From Stutzerimonas stutzeri (GTDB taxonomy: Bacteria; Pseudomonadota; Gammaproteobacteria; Pseudomonadales; Pseudomonadaceae): a stretch of 64,000 nt of DNA. Where the stretch lies: assembly GCF_024448715.1 (NCBI RefSeq), contig NZ_JAMOHZ010000002.1, forward strand, positions 434,001 to 498,000, read 5' to 3'. Within the stretch, counting starts at the first letter, position 1; every line of letters begins with the position of its first letter. Made by a program: the position numbers and the translations under genes. Under the pieces are notes generated by a model. The model did not search any database. It had not been told where the DNA came from and saw only the letters and a program-made list of their open reading frames with translations. Below, one piece after another: positions 20,885-30,272 of the stretch.

Positions 20885-23311
20885 ATGCCATCGTTTGCCC
20901 TGTTTCGTCCCAGTCTTCTTGCCGTTGCCATTGCAGTCGCGCCCATGCCGCTGCTGGCGCAGTCCGCCAGTGGCGAGACAATTGATGGCGGGGTTCGCGA
21001 ATACTCCCTACCGGCTGCTCCACTGAGCTCGACGCTCAATCGCATTGCAGCAGAAGCTGGGCTAGTACTTAGCATCGACCCTGCGTTGACCCAAGATCGT
21101 ATGGCCGAACCGGTTCAAGGCCGCTTCGATGGCCAGGGCGCGCTGCAGGAAGCGCTGCGGGGCACCGGTCTCGAGCTGCGCCAAACTGCTTCGGGTAGCT
21201 ACAGTCTGCAGCCAGCGGCAACCGACGCAATGGCACTGCCGGATGTCATCGTGACGGCAAGCGAAGCGCTAGCCGACGGCAGCGAAGAAAGCGGCTATCG
21301 CGCCAGCGCCGTGCGAAACGTCGGCGCGCTGGGTGGGATGGCACTTCAGGATGCACCCTATTCGGTGACGGTGATTTCCTCGGAGCTGATGGACAACATC
21401 CAGGCCACCTCCAGCGACGACATCTTCAAGCTCAGCCCGACCACGCAGTTCACTTCCCCGACCAGCGCCGGCTACGCCAGCGCGGTGGCGATTCGCGGCT
21501 TCAGCGGCGTCGGCAACCTGAGCATTGCCAATGACGGCCTGCGCTTCAGCAACGGCTACGACGGCGGCAACTACATCGAGGAAATGGAGCGGCTGGAAAT
21601 CCTCAGCGGCCTGTCGGGCTTTCTCTACGGCCCGGCCAGCCCCGGAGGGCTGGTCAATTATGTGCTCAAGCGCCCGACCTACGAGCGCTACAACAGCGTG
21701 ACCTACGGCACTCCGGGCGGCGAGAACCAGTACCTGCACGGTGATTTCGGCGGCCCGATCGACAGCGAAGGTCGCTTCGCCTATCGCGTCAACCTGCTCG
21801 CCCAAGATGGTGAAACCGCCATCGACGGCCAGGTCGAGCGCCGCCACATGGCCAGCGTCGCGCTGGATTGGAACGTCAGCGACGACCTGCTCATCCAGTT
21901 CGACGCCTCGCACAAGCAGAGCGAGACGCGCGGTCTGACCAGCTATTGGTACTTCGCCAACCAAGCATTCCGGCCAGATGCCGACGACCTGGAGAACGAC
22001 AAGCTTTATAGCCAGCGCTGGGCCTACAACGACAGCCGCCACGACCGCGTTGGTAGCCGCTTCCAGTGGCGCCTGAACGATGTGTTCAGCTTGCGCGGCG
22101 CACTGGGTTATAGCCAATACACCTCCGAATATGCCTACACCGGACCGACCGTCTACTCGGCCGGCCTGTACACACAGCCGCTTTATGCCTTCGCCCCGGT
22201 AGAGACCGAAGAGACCTCGGGCAACCTGTTCCTCGATGCAGCCTTCGACACCGCCGGCATCGGCCACGAGATGACCTTCGGCTACCAGGGCAATGTCGCC
22301 CGGGTGCGCTACAACAGCGACTACATCCCCTTCCCAGGTCCGCAATATGTGTCGGTCACGCCTGAAGTGCCCTTCAGCGAGCGCCCACAAGTCGCCAAGC
22401 CGAATTACGACCTGGGCGATGGCGACTTCCACCTGGCCAGCCGCACCCAGTCCGACAGTGTGCTGATCGGCGATGTCATCACCTTCAACGAGCAATGGTC
22501 GACGATCCTCGGTGTGACGCACTCGCGCATCAAGACATTCAGCGACAACTTCGTCTGGGTCGAGGCGTTCGGCAGCGCCCCGACCATCGAGGATTACAGC
22601 GAGACAAAAACCTCGCCCAACGTCTCGCTCGTCTACAAACCGGTCGAATGGCTGACCACTTACGCGACCTACATCGAGGGCCTTCAGACCGGCGGCGTCG
22701 CGCCGAGCGGCACGAACAACGCTGGCCAGGCGCTGGCGCCGATCATTAGCGAACAGTACGAGATAGGCGCGAAAGCCGAGCTCGGCGGTGCCCTGTTCAC
22801 CGTCGCGCTGTTCGAAATCGACAAGCCAAATACCTTCACCAATGCTGCTAATGTCTTCGTCCAGGACGGCATGCAGAACAACAAGGGCTTGGAATTCAGC
22901 GTGACTGGCAACGTCACTCCGGCGCTCACGCTGGTCGGCGGCATCACCCTGTTAGACCCGGTCGTCGAGGACTCGGCCATTGCCGCTAACGAGGGCAACC
23001 GTCCGACCGACGTCGCGCGACGCCTGGCCAAGCTATACGGCGAATATTCGATTTTCGCCGTGCCCGGCCTGACGCTCACCGGCGGCGCCTTCTATACCGG
23101 CGAGCAATACACCGACGAAGCCAACGACAACACCATTCCATCGTTCACCACCTTCGACCTGGGCGGTCGTTACCGCATGGCGCTGGCGGACGACCACGCG
23201 CTGACCCTGCGTGCCAACCTGAGCAACCTGACCGACGAGCACTACTGGCTGAGCAGCCATTACCTCGGCGCTCCACGCACGCTCGAGCTGTCGGCGCAAC
23301 TGGAGTTCTAA
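20885..23311 (+). CDS. TonB-dependent siderophore receptor with signalling domain
   Basis: An 808-residue outer-membrane receptor: signal peptide (about 1-22), STN signalling domain (about 35-100, YSLPAAPLSSTLNRIAAEAG), plug (about 118-230, DVIVTASEA then DAPYSVTVISSELMDN), and a C-terminal 22-stranded barrel ending in LSAQLEF with the terminal Phe needed for insertion. The STN domain and the upstream FecI/FecR genes make this a transducing receptor that induces its own expression. It resembles ferric hydroxamate or xenosiderophore receptors (FoxA/FiuA/FpvA class); the ligand cannot be read from sequence. No siderophore synthesis genes are in the window. Confidence 0.93.
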   Translation: MPSFALFRPSLLAVAIAVAPMPLLAQSASGETIDGGVREYSLPAAPLSSTLNRIAAEAGLVLSIDPALTQDRMAEPVQGRFDGQGALQEALRGTGLELRQTASGSYSLQPAATDAMALPDVIVTASEALADGSEESGYRASAVRNVGALGGMALQDAPYSVTVISSELMDNIQATSSDDIFKLSPTTQFTSPTSAGYASAVAIRGFSGVGNLSIANDGLRFSNGYDGGNYIEEMERLEILSGLSGFLYGPASPGGLVNYVLKRPTYERYNSVTYGTPGGENQYLHGDFGGPIDSEGRFAYRVNLLAQDGETAIDGQVERRHMASVALDWNVSDDLLIQFDASHKQSETRGLTSYWYFANQAFRPDADDLENDKLYSQRWAYNDSRHDRVGSRFQWRLNDVFSLRGALGYSQYTSEYAYTGPTVYSAGLYTQPLYAFAPVETEETSGNLFLDAAFDTAGIGHEMTFGYQGNVARVRYNSDYIPFPGPQYVSVTPEVPFSERPQVAKPNYDLGDGDFHLASRTQSDSVLIGDVITFNEQWSTILGVTHSRIKTFSDNFVWVEAFGSAPTIEDYSETKTSPNVSLVYKPVEWLTTYATYIEGLQTGGVAPSGTNNAGQALAPIISEQYEIGAKAELGGALFTVALFEIDKPNTFTNAANVFVQDGMQNNKGLEFSVTGNVTPALTLVGGITLLDPVVEDSAIAANEGNRPTDVARRLAKLYGEYSIFAVPGLTLTGGAFYTGEQYTDEANDNTIPSFTTFDLGGRYRMALADDHALTLRANLSNLTDEHYWLSSHYLGAPRTLELSAQLEF

Positions 23312-24432
23312 TGCAGGCCACCACCATCCGCCGCTGGTCCTTCGTCCACACCTGGACCAGCTTGATCTGCACGCTCTTTCTGCTGATGCTTGCCATCACC
23401 GGGTTGCCGCTGATCTTTCATCACGAGCTGGAGCATCTGCTCGGCGAGGCGCCGGAGCTGCGCGAGATGCCGGCCGAAACGCCGCACCTCGACCTGCAAC
23501 AACTGGTCAGCGCAGCCGAGCGGCATCGACCGGACGAGGTGGTCCAGTACCTCGGCTGGGAAGAGGACGAGCCGTCCGGCGTGGTCGCCATCATGGCTGC
23601 GACGGCCGGCACAGAACCCAATTCTTCCCATACCTTTATGCTCGATGCGCGCACTGGCGAAGCCGTGGAAATGCCGGCGGCCAATGGTGGGCTGATGATG
23701 TTCTTCCTGCGCATGCACGTCGACATGTTCGCCGGGCTGCCTGGCAAGCTGCTACTGGCGTTCATGGGCATTCTTTTCGTCGTCGCGATCGTATCCGGCG
23801 TGGTGCTTTATGCGCCGTTCATGCGGCGTCTCGAGTTTGCCAAGGTGCGCCATGAACGCTCCAGCCGCACGCGCTGGCTCGATCTGCACAACCTGATTGG
23901 CGTCGTCACGCTCAGCTGGGCGTTGGTGGTAGGCATCACGGGCGTCATCAGCGCCTGCGCCGATTTGCTGATCGAGGCGTGGCGCGCCGAATCACTTGCC
24001 GCTCTGGTCGAGCCTTATCGGAACGCTCCGCCCCTGGTCGACGCCGCCCCGGTTAGCAATCTGGTACAGATCGCGACAAACGCGACTCCCGGTATGCAGC
24101 CCGACTTCATCGCTTTTCCCGGGACGCGGTTTTCCAGCGAGCACCACTATTCGATCTTCATGAAAGGCAGCAGCCATCTAACGTCACACCTGTGGACACC
24201 GGTACTGGTCGACGCCAGAACGCTGGAGGTGACCGCCATCGGCGAACGACCTTGGTATATGGACGCTTTGTCGTTGTCTTCACCGTTGCATTTCGGCGAC
24301 TACGGCGGCCGACCAATGCAGATTCTCTGGGCGGCACTGGATGTGCTGACCATCGTCGTGCTCGGTAGCGGATTGTATCTGTGGTGGGTTCGACGTCGCG
24401 GCGCAACATCGGCACGCGAGGTGATGGCATGA
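23311..24432 (+). CDS. PepSY-associated TM domain protein (iron-regulated reductase-like)
   Basis: A 373-residue inner-membrane protein of the PepSY_TM (PiuB-like) family. There are four main helices: WTSLICTLFLLMLAITGLPL, LLLAFMGILFVVAIVSGVVLY, a helix around VTLSWALVVGITGVISAC, and VLTIVVLGSGLYLWWV. Histidine residues near the helices (HTWTSL, HHELEH, HNLIGV) are candidate haem or metal ligands. The family accompanies siderophore receptors and includes proposed ferrisiderophore reductases. The ATG overlaps the receptor stop by one base (TAATG), so the two are coupled. Confidence 0.88.
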   Translation: MQATTIRRWSFVHTWTSLICTLFLLMLAITGLPLIFHHELEHLLGEAPELREMPAETPHLDLQQLVSAAERHRPDEVVQYLGWEEDEPSGVVAIMAATAGTEPNSSHTFMLDARTGEAVEMPAANGGLMMFFLRMHVDMFAGLPGKLLLAFMGILFVVAIVSGVVLYAPFMRRLEFAKVRHERSSRTRWLDLHNLIGVVTLSWALVVGITGVISACADLLIEAWRAESLAALVEPYRNAPPLVDAAPVSNLVQIATNATPGMQPDFIAFPGTRFSSEHHYSIFMKGSSHLTSHLWTPVLVDARTLEVTAIGERPWYMDALSLSSPLHFGDYGGRPMQILWAALDVLTIVVLGSGLYLWWVRRRGATSAREVMA

Positions 24433-24638
24433 GCTGGCGGCAATCGACCTTCATGCTGCCTGGCCTGATCGCCCTGCTGGGTGTGACCGGATTGTTCGCC
24501 GCGCTGCTCGGCGATGGCTGGTGGGACGTGCTCGCTTGGCTCGGACTGGGCGCTCAGGCGGCACTAGGCCTGTGGCCTTTGCTGCCCGGCCGAAGAAGTC
24601 GAGTAGGCAGCGAAAGGATCCGCCAGCACCAGCTGTGA
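24429..24638 (+). CDS. Small hydrophobic membrane protein of the iron uptake operon
   Basis: A 69-residue protein with two membrane segments: FMLPGLIALLGVTGLFAALLG, followed by a tryptophan-rich turn (DGWWDVLAWLGLG) and a second helix ending in LLPGRRSRV. The ATG overlaps the stop of the PepSY gene (ATGA). I recognise no named family; such short proteins commonly end PepSY/TonB-receptor operons and may stabilise the PepSY protein. Confidence 0.7.
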   Translation: MSWRQSTFMLPGLIALLGVTGLFAALLGDGWWDVLAWLGLGAQAALGLWPLLPGRRSRVGSERIRQHQL

Positions 24639-24678
24639 CGTGACCCGCCAGGAAGGCGCATCACTGCACTGGAGCGAG

Positions 24679-25200
24679 TTACGAGCGGTCGGATAAGCAA
24701 ACGGCCCGGTAAAGCGGCGCGTCCGCCTCCAGTTCGGTCATGGTTTCAAACTTCGCCTGACCTGCCTCGTTCAACCTAAACATCACCTTTTCGTCGCAGA
24801 GCAACTGATAAGGCGCGCTTATCACCGTAGACATCAGGTGGTGCTTTTCAAAGCGATACAGAGCGAAACGGGCGATTCGTCCCTTGGAAGTTTCCTCGAT
24901 TTGCGCATTGGCACTATCAAGTACCGTATAAACCAGCGGCATGGGAAACAGCATGGTCCAGGGCCGCCATAACATATGGCCTTCTTCACTCGATACGATC
25001 ACTGACCCTTCAGGCAAGCGCGCCTCCTTGGTCTCGAACCAGGTGTACTCGTAATGAACGGTATAGGCGAGCATGCCCAAGCCGGCGAATGCCGGGACGA
25101 TCCATTTCGGCAGCCGCTTGCGAGTGAGATTGCGCAGCAACAGCGCGATCCCCACACCCGCCAGGGCAGCAACAATTGCAGCGATTAAATGCCAGATCAT
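24679..25200 (-). CDS. Conserved hypothetical membrane protein
   Basis: A 173-residue protein with two N-terminal helices (IWHLIAAIVAALAGVGIALL and WIVPAFAGLGMLAYTVHYEY) and a soluble domain that is probably periplasmic. I do not recognise the family. The ATG at 25200 follows GAGGAAG by about 6 bases and is preferred over a TTG five codons upstream. It shares direction with the symporter genes upstream, from which a strong terminator separates it. Confidence 0.75.
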   Translation of the reverse strand: MIWHLIAAIVAALAGVGIALLLRNLTRKRLPKWIVPAFAGLGMLAYTVHYEYTWFETKEARLPEGSVIVSSEEGHMLWRPWTMLFPMPLVYTVLDSANAQIEETSKGRIARFALYRFEKHHLMSTVISAPYQLLCDEKVMFRLNEAGQAKFETMTELEADAPLYRAVCLSDRS

Positions 25201-25213
25201 ATACAGCTTCCTC

Positions 25214-25244
25214 AAAAAAATCGGGCTTCCAAATGGAAGCCCGA
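25214..25244 (-). terminator. Rho-independent terminator of the symporter operon
   Basis: Read on the minus strand, TCGGGCTTCC and GGAAGCCCGA form a 10-bp stem with a 4-base loop followed by seven T. It overlaps the ribosome-binding region of the next gene, so that gene probably has its own start signal or depends on read-through. Confidence 0.9.
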
Positions 25245-25296
25245 CTCCTACCTCAACCTCGTGTCAGACCAAGTCTGACGTCTGGTTGCATTGTCA

Positions 25297-27066
25297 TTAA
25301 TGATCAAGCGCAGCGCCAGCACCCTTCGGGGTACGAACGCTTTCGACCAGATCCTGAATTGCCTGCGGAGGCGCTTCAGTTGACAGCGATACAGCATAAG
25401 CTACTGCGAAGTTGATCACCGCACCCACTGCACCGAAGGCCAGCGGAGAGATGCCGAACAACCAGTTGTCAGGCGTATTGGCGAAGGACGCCGTGCCCGG
25501 GATGAAGAACCAGCCGAGATACAGGAAGATGTAGACCAGGGTAGTAACCAGACCCACAACCATACCTGCGACCGCGCCCTTGCTGTTCACACGCTTGGAG
25601 AAGATACCCATCATCAGCGCCGGGAACAGCGAAGCTGCGGCAATACCGAACGCTAACGCCACTACTTGCGCGGCGAAGCCCGGAGGATTCAGCCCCAGCC
25701 AGGTTGCCAGGAGAATCGCACCCGTCATGGAAAGACGGGCAGCGAGCATCTCGTTCTTCTCACTGATCTTCGGATTGATGATGTTCTTGATCAAGTCGTG
25801 ACTGATCGCGGCGGAGATCGCTAGCAACAGGCCTGCCGCAGTCGAAAGCGCAGCGGCAATACCACCCGCAGCGATCAGACCGATGACCCAACCTGGCAGA
25901 TTGGCGATTTCCGGGTTTGCCAGCACGATGATGTCGTTGTTGACGACCAGCTCGTTACCACTCCAGCCACGCTCTTGCGCAGTGGGAGCGAAGCTGGCAT
26001 TGGCATCGTTGTATAGCTGGATACGCCCATCACTGTTCTTGTCTTCCCAAGTGATCAGGCCAGTCTCTTCCCAGGTCTTCATCCAGTCTGGACGCTCGTC
26101 AAACCGAATCGCTTCGGCCTGCGGGCCCTCTGGATAAATGGTGTCGAGCAGGTTCAGGCGCGCCATGGAGCCAACGGCCGGAGCAGTTAGGTACAACAGC
26201 GCGATGAAGATCAGAGTCCAGCCTGCGGACCAGCGAGCATCCGCCACTTTCGGCACGGTGAAGAAACGGATGATGACGTGAGGCAGACCAGCAGTACCGA
26301 TCATCAGCGACAGGGTAAACAGAGCCATGTTCCATTTATTGTCGACTTCAGCGGTAAAGTCTTGGAAACCTAAATCACGCACGACACTGTCTAGCTTGTC
26401 CAGCAAAGGAAGGCCGGACTCTACGTGAGTACCGAACATGCCCAAACTGGGAATCGGATTGCCAGTCAGTTGCATGGCGATGAACACGGCAGGGATGGTG
26501 TAGGCAATGATCAGTACGATGTACTGAGCCACCTGGGTGTAGGTGATGCCCTTCATGCCACCAAATACCGCATAGACGAACACGACCCCCGCCGCAATCC
26601 AGATACCAGCGCTATTGCTCACTTCGAGGAAGCGAGAAAACGCCACACCGGCACCGGACATCTGACCGATCACATATGTCACACAGATGAGAATCAGGCA
26701 GATAACTGCAACCAGACGCGCGCCCCGGCTATAAAAACGATCACCGATGAAATCCGGCACGGTGAACTTGCCGAATTTGCGCAAGTACGGCGCGAGCAGC
26801 ATAGCCAGCAGCACGTAGCCGCCCGTCCAGCCCATCAGGTACGCCGAAGTGGCATAACCACCGGACGCAATGATACCGGCCATGGAAATGAAGGATGCTG
26901 CAGACATCCAGTCTGCCGCAGTCGCCATACCGTTGGTCACGGGATGAACGCCACCACCGGCGACGTAGAACTCCTTGGTCGATCCAGCTCGAGCCCAGTA
27001 TGCAATACCGAAATACAGTGCGAAGGATGCACCCACGAACAACATGTTTATCCAGAATTGACTCAT
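25297..27066 (-). CDS. Sodium:solute symporter large subunit (VC_2705 type)
   Basis: A 589-residue SSS-family transporter with about 13 helices. Typical blocks are GMATAADWMSAASFISMAG, GWTGGYVLLAMLLAPYLRKFG, FGGMKGITYTQVAQY and TAGLPHVIIRFFTVP. A hydrophilic insert near residues 330-390 separates two halves. With a short DUF4212-type partner upstream, it fits the two-subunit VC_2705 family, often annotated as acetate or small carboxylate uptake. It differs from ActP, whose partner YjcH is DUF485. The ATG at 27066 follows GGAGGAATAACA. Confidence 0.92.
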   Translation of the reverse strand: MSQFWINMLFVGASFALYFGIAYWARAGSTKEFYVAGGGVHPVTNGMATAADWMSAASFISMAGIIASGGYATSAYLMGWTGGYVLLAMLLAPYLRKFGKFTVPDFIGDRFYSRGARLVAVICLILICVTYVIGQMSGAGVAFSRFLEVSNSAGIWIAAGVVFVYAVFGGMKGITYTQVAQYIVLIIAYTIPAVFIAMQLTGNPIPSLGMFGTHVESGLPLLDKLDSVVRDLGFQDFTAEVDNKWNMALFTLSLMIGTAGLPHVIIRFFTVPKVADARWSAGWTLIFIALLYLTAPAVGSMARLNLLDTIYPEGPQAEAIRFDERPDWMKTWEETGLITWEDKNSDGRIQLYNDANASFAPTAQERGWSGNELVVNNDIIVLANPEIANLPGWVIGLIAAGGIAAALSTAAGLLLAISAAISHDLIKNIINPKISEKNEMLAARLSMTGAILLATWLGLNPPGFAAQVVALAFGIAAASLFPALMMGIFSKRVNSKGAVAGMVVGLVTTLVYIFLYLGWFFIPGTASFANTPDNWLFGISPLAFGAVGAVINFAVAYAVSLSTEAPPQAIQDLVESVRTPKGAGAALDH

Positions 27067-27070
27067 GTTG

Positions 27071-27334
27071 TTATTCCTCCACACCAAATTCTTTGTCCAG
27101 CTTGTTCATCCTCCACGCGTAGAAGAAGATGATCGCAAGGAACGTAAGAATGGATCCCTGAGTACCGAACCAGAAGCCCAGATCCGCCCCCCCCACCGGT
27201 ATGCCGGAAAGCATGGGACGCAAGAATATGGCGAAGCCATATGAGACGAGAGCCCAGACCACCAGGCTCCATGTTATGAGGCGAACGTTCGCCTTCCAGT
27301 ACGCAGCAGCATTTTCTTTATCGGCGTCGGCCAT
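27071..27334 (-). CDS. Sodium:solute symporter small subunit (DUF4212)
   Basis: An 87-residue protein with two helices, LITWSLVVWALVSYGFAIFL and FWFGTQGSILTFLAIIFFY, and the family pattern AYWKANVRLI near the N-terminus and ends in RMNKLDKEFGVEE. This is the DUF4212 small subunit that accompanies VC_2705-type symporters. It starts at the ATG at 27334 and ends 4 bp before the start of the large subunit, whose ribosome-binding site overlaps this stop. Confidence 0.9.
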   Translation of the reverse strand: MADADKENAAAYWKANVRLITWSLVVWALVSYGFAIFLRPMLSGIPVGGADLGFWFGTQGSILTFLAIIFFYAWRMNKLDKEFGVEE

Positions 27335-28103
27335 GACGTTCTCCGTCTTATTTTTATTACGAGAAAGGGGAACCACATCGTGAATTTAACAAGGAAGCGT
27401 GCTGAAAAGTAAGCCCCGACTTTAGTCTGACGGGGGCTGAATTGCCCGGCTGAGACGCCGTTTCTCTATTTCCTACGGACGGGAGGAAGGCCCCATTCAT
27501 ATTTCGTGAACTACGGCACAGGCAGCGCATACTTGCAGCGGGCGGGGCGCACATGACAGGGATGAGCCCTCACGATGTTCCTTCAAAAGCAAAGAACCAC
27601 ACCAGACTCACGCGAACCGTATGACCGTTCGGTTCAATCAACCCGCCAGACACAGCAAAACCGAGATCAACATCTTTTATTCCGCTATCGATCAATTACT
27701 TGCTTTCATCCAATAACGAGTCGCTTCTTAACGATTTCACAAGCAACACAAGAAAAACAACCGGCAGCACATTTAGTATTTAAATCCGCACGGCGATTAA
27801 ATCTCGTTAAGACATAGTGTTTTATCTACACGGGCGGCATGCAAGCCGCACACACTTTCTTCATGCGAGCCGATGCGTTGTATTACTTCGGTTCTCTTCA
27901 CGTACAGGCCCACGCATAGGATAGGAAGCAAACGAAACGCTGAAGTAGTGATAGGGCAGCGGATGTGCCTGAGCGACGTCAAGGACACGGCCGCTTGAAG
28001 TTACGGCCGATCAGCCCTTTCCAGGCATCGCTCGGAGCGAGCCACACGCCAGCGTTATAAATCTACCGACCGCCAATCGCCTGTTAGCAGCCTGACAGCT
28101 GCC
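27335..28103. other. AT-richer intergenic region of about 770 bp
   Basis: No convincing gene lies here. Short open frames at 27575-27817 and 27797-27988 have no ribosome-binding site, family motif or codon pattern like their neighbours. The left part must hold the symporter promoter (minus strand). AGCCCCGACTTTAGTCTGACGGGGGCT near 27412 is an imperfect inverted repeat. Bases 27650-27810 are visibly richer in A and T than the rest of the window. A small RNA or a decayed gene is possible but not shown. Confidence 0.5.
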
Positions 28104-28640
28104 TCAGCAGGTCGGACGACCTGCCGTGTACTTCTGCGCGGGATCGATGGCCGCTTCGAGATCGCTGATAGCCGTGGCGCCGATCAACAGCGGATAACTG
28201 AAATGACTGCGATCGGTAAGGTTCACTTCCGTTTCGCGCAACTGATCACCGATGCACAACTGCATTTCGACTACTGGGCGCTCGGCGACACCGGGGCCGC
28301 GCTCGGCATCGTTATTGGAGTTCGCGGCTTCTTCTGCGCGGGTCTTGATCTCAGCAATGCGCGCCAAGGGACGCTCATAAAACGTATCGCCAGCCCCCTC
28401 CACAGCCAGGCGGAACCGTACCCAGTCCTCGCCGTCACGCTCGAAATATTCGATGTCTCGAGCCGACAGCGACGCAGTCATGGCGCCGGTGTCCATTTTG
28501 GCTTTGAGGGTCTTGCCGAGGTCTTCGATCTTGATCTGTTCATAGCGGCCGAAGAGCGTTGGCTCTGCGGCGATGGCGGGAAGTGATAACGCGCTCAACA
28601 GCAACAACAAACGGGACAAAACAGCCTCCAAGATGTCCAT
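28104..28640 (-). CDS. Periplasmic retropepsin-like protease (COG4067)
   Basis: A 178-residue protein with a signal peptide (VLSRLLLLLSALSLPAIAA) and the domain of RimB-like/ATP-dependent zinc protease COG4067. The aspartic protease-like triad is KMDTGAMTASLSA near residue 50. Further conserved blocks are VEMQLCIGD, NLTDRSHFSYPLLIGATAI and a YTAGRPTC ending. The ATG at 28640 directly precedes the signal peptide. It is divergent from dbpA with 116 bp between the starts. The biological substrate is unknown; rimK is not nearby. Confidence 0.82.
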   Translation of the reverse strand: MDILEAVLSRLLLLLSALSLPAIAAEPTLFGRYEQIKIEDLGKTLKAKMDTGAMTASLSARDIEYFERDGEDWVRFRLAVEGAGDTFYERPLARIAEIKTRAEEAANSNNDAERGPGVAERPVVEMQLCIGDQLRETEVNLTDRSHFSYPLLIGATAISDLEAAIDPAQKYTAGRPTC

Positions 28641-28756
28641 TGACCTACTTGGGACCCGCCTGCACCTGCAACCGTTCCACCCGCAACGTTCCGCTTTGCC
28701 AGTAGCCACGCGACGTCGCATGGGCCTGTTAGACTGCGCACCACTTCCCCTTGCAG

Positions 28757-30145
28757 ATGACTACCGTGCCCAGTTCAGCCTTCGCTACCCTGCCCCTCAG
28801 CCCCGCGACGCTAGCCAATCTCGACGCACTCGGCTACACCGAGATGACGCCGATTCAGGCCCAGAGTCTGCCCGTGATGCTCAAGGGCATGGACCTTATC
28901 GCGCAGGCCAAGACCGGCAGCGGCAAGACCGCCGCGTTCGGTATCGCATTGCTCGAACCGCTCAATCCGCGCTATTTCGGCTGCCAGGCATTAGTGCTGT
29001 GTCCAACCCGAGAACTGGCCGATCAGGTCGCCAAGGAGCTGCGCCGGCTGGCGCGCTCGGCCGACAACATCAAGATCCTCACGCTGTGCGGCGGCGTCTC
29101 CATCGGCCCGCAAATCGGCTCGCTGGAACACGGCGCGCACGTCATCGTTGGCACGCCCGGGCGCATTCAGGAGCACCTGAAAAAAGGCACACTGAAACTC
29201 GACGGGCTCAACACGCTTGTACTCGACGAAGCGGACCGCATGCTCGACATGGGCTTTTACGATGCCATCGCCGAAATCATTGGGCAGACCCCGAGCAAGC
29301 GTCAGACCCTGCTTTTTTCAGCCACTTACCCCAGCAGCATCAAGCAGCTCTCGGCCACGTTCATGCGCGACCCGCAGCAGGTCAAGGCCGAGGCGCTGCA
29401 TGACGATTCGCAAATCGAGCAGCGCTTCTACGAGATCGACCCGGAAAACCGAATGGATGCCGTGGTGCGCATTCTCGCCAGTTTCCGTCCGGAAACCTGC
29501 GTCGCCTTCTGCTTCACCAAACAGCAATGCCAGGAACTGGTCGATCAGCTGACTGCCAAGGGCATCTCAGCCATGGCGCTCAATGGTGATCTGGAACAGC
29601 GCGACCGCGATCAAGTGCTGGCGATGTTCGCCAACCGCAGCCTGTCAGTGCTGGTCGCCACCGACGTCGCCGCCCGCGGTCTGGATATCGATGCACTAGA
29701 CATGGTGATCAACGTCGAGCTGGCGCGCGATTCGGAGATTCACATCCATCGCGTCGGACGTACTGGACGCGCCGGCAAGAAGGGCATCGCCATCAGCCTG
29801 GTCGCCCCTGCCGAAGCCCATCGCGCGCGGGCCATCGAAGACCGCCAGGAGGCGCCGCTCAACTGGCAACCGCTGAGCGATCTGAAAGCGCAGCCCGGCG
29901 AGCCGCTGCAGCCGCCGATGATCACCTTGTGCATCGGTGCTGGCCGCAAGGACAAGTTGCGCCCTGGCGACATTCTTGGCGCACTAACCGGCGATGCTGG
30001 CATCCCAGGCACTCAGGTTGGCAAGATCGCAATCTTCGATTTCCAGGCCTTTGTCGCCGTCGAGCGCAGCGTCGCCAAGCCGGCGCTGAACCGCCTCAAC
30101 GCAGGGAAGATCAAGGGACGGTCGTTGAAGGTACGGCAGCTATAG
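28757..30145 (+). CDS. dbpA: ATP-dependent RNA helicase DbpA
   Basis: A 462-residue DEAD-box helicase. Motifs: Q-motif region MTPIQAQ, motif I AKTGSGKT, Ia PTRELA, GTPGR, DEAD in [16 protein letters not shown] in FSATYP, and HRVGRTGRAG. The C-terminal 75 residues (PMITLCIGAGRKDKLRPGDI onward) form the DbpA RNA-binding domain, which recognises hairpin 92 of 23S rRNA and directs large-subunit maturation. That domain distinguishes it from the RhlE-type helicase at 61976. The stop is immediately followed by a short tandem repeat. Confidence 0.96.
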   Translation: MTTVPSSAFATLPLSPATLANLDALGYTEMTPIQAQSLPVMLKGMDLIAQAKTGSGKTAAFGIALLEPLNPRYFGCQALVLCPTRELADQVAKELRRLARSADNIKILTLCGGVSIGPQIGSLEHGAHVIVGTPGRIQEHLKKGTLKLDGLNTLVLDEADRMLDMGFYDAIAEIIGQTPSKRQTLLFSATYPSSIKQLSATFMRDPQQVKAEALHDDSQIEQRFYEIDPENRMDAVVRILASFRPETCVAFCFTKQQCQELVDQLTAKGISAMALNGDLEQRDRDQVLAMFANRSLSVLVATDVAARGLDIDALDMVINVELARDSEIHIHRVGRTGRAGKKGIAISLVAPAEAHRARAIEDRQEAPLNWQPLSDLKAQPGEPLQPPMITLCIGAGRKDKLRPGDILGALTGDAGIPGTQVGKIAIFDFQAFVAVERSVAKPALNRLNAGKIKGRSLKVRQL

Positions 30146-30194
30146 GCTGGAAGCTGGTAGCTGGAAGCTGGAAGCTGGAAGCTGGAAGCTGGAC
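30146..30194. repeat. Seven tandem copies of GCTGGAA
   Basis: A 7-bp unit GCTGGAA is repeated seven times, with one copy reading GCTGGTA and the last GCTGGAC, starting at the first base after the dbpA stop. Copies are head to tail without spacers, so it is a microsatellite rather than a CRISPR. Confidence 0.9.
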
Positions 30195-30198
30195 AGAC

Positions 30199-30272
30199 CG
30201 TAGGGTGGATCACGATCCACCGATCCACCGAACCAAAGCAAGGTGGATGTAAAAAGCGACATCCACCCTACG
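30199..30272. repeat. Inverted repeat with CGTAGGGTGGAT ends
   Basis: CGTAGGGTGGAT at the left and ATCCACCCTACG at the right are perfect 12-bp complements bounding a 50-bp interior that contains further GGTGGAT/ATCCACC copies. The same core occurs at 43969-43992, so this is a dispersed extragenic repeat. It may form the transcript end of dbpA. Confidence 0.75.

Noticed and set aside
21269..22522. Open frame of 417 codons on the minus strand
   Set aside because: It is antisense to the TonB receptor; the translation has no domain and a composition typical of antisense frames.
27575..27988. Two short frames in the AT-richer gap
   Set aside because: No ribosome-binding site, low-complexity composition and no family; probably chance frames.
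30146..30194. Possible CRISPR or direct-repeat array
   Set aside because: The 7-bp units have no spacers between them and no cas genes are near; it is a tandem microsatellite.
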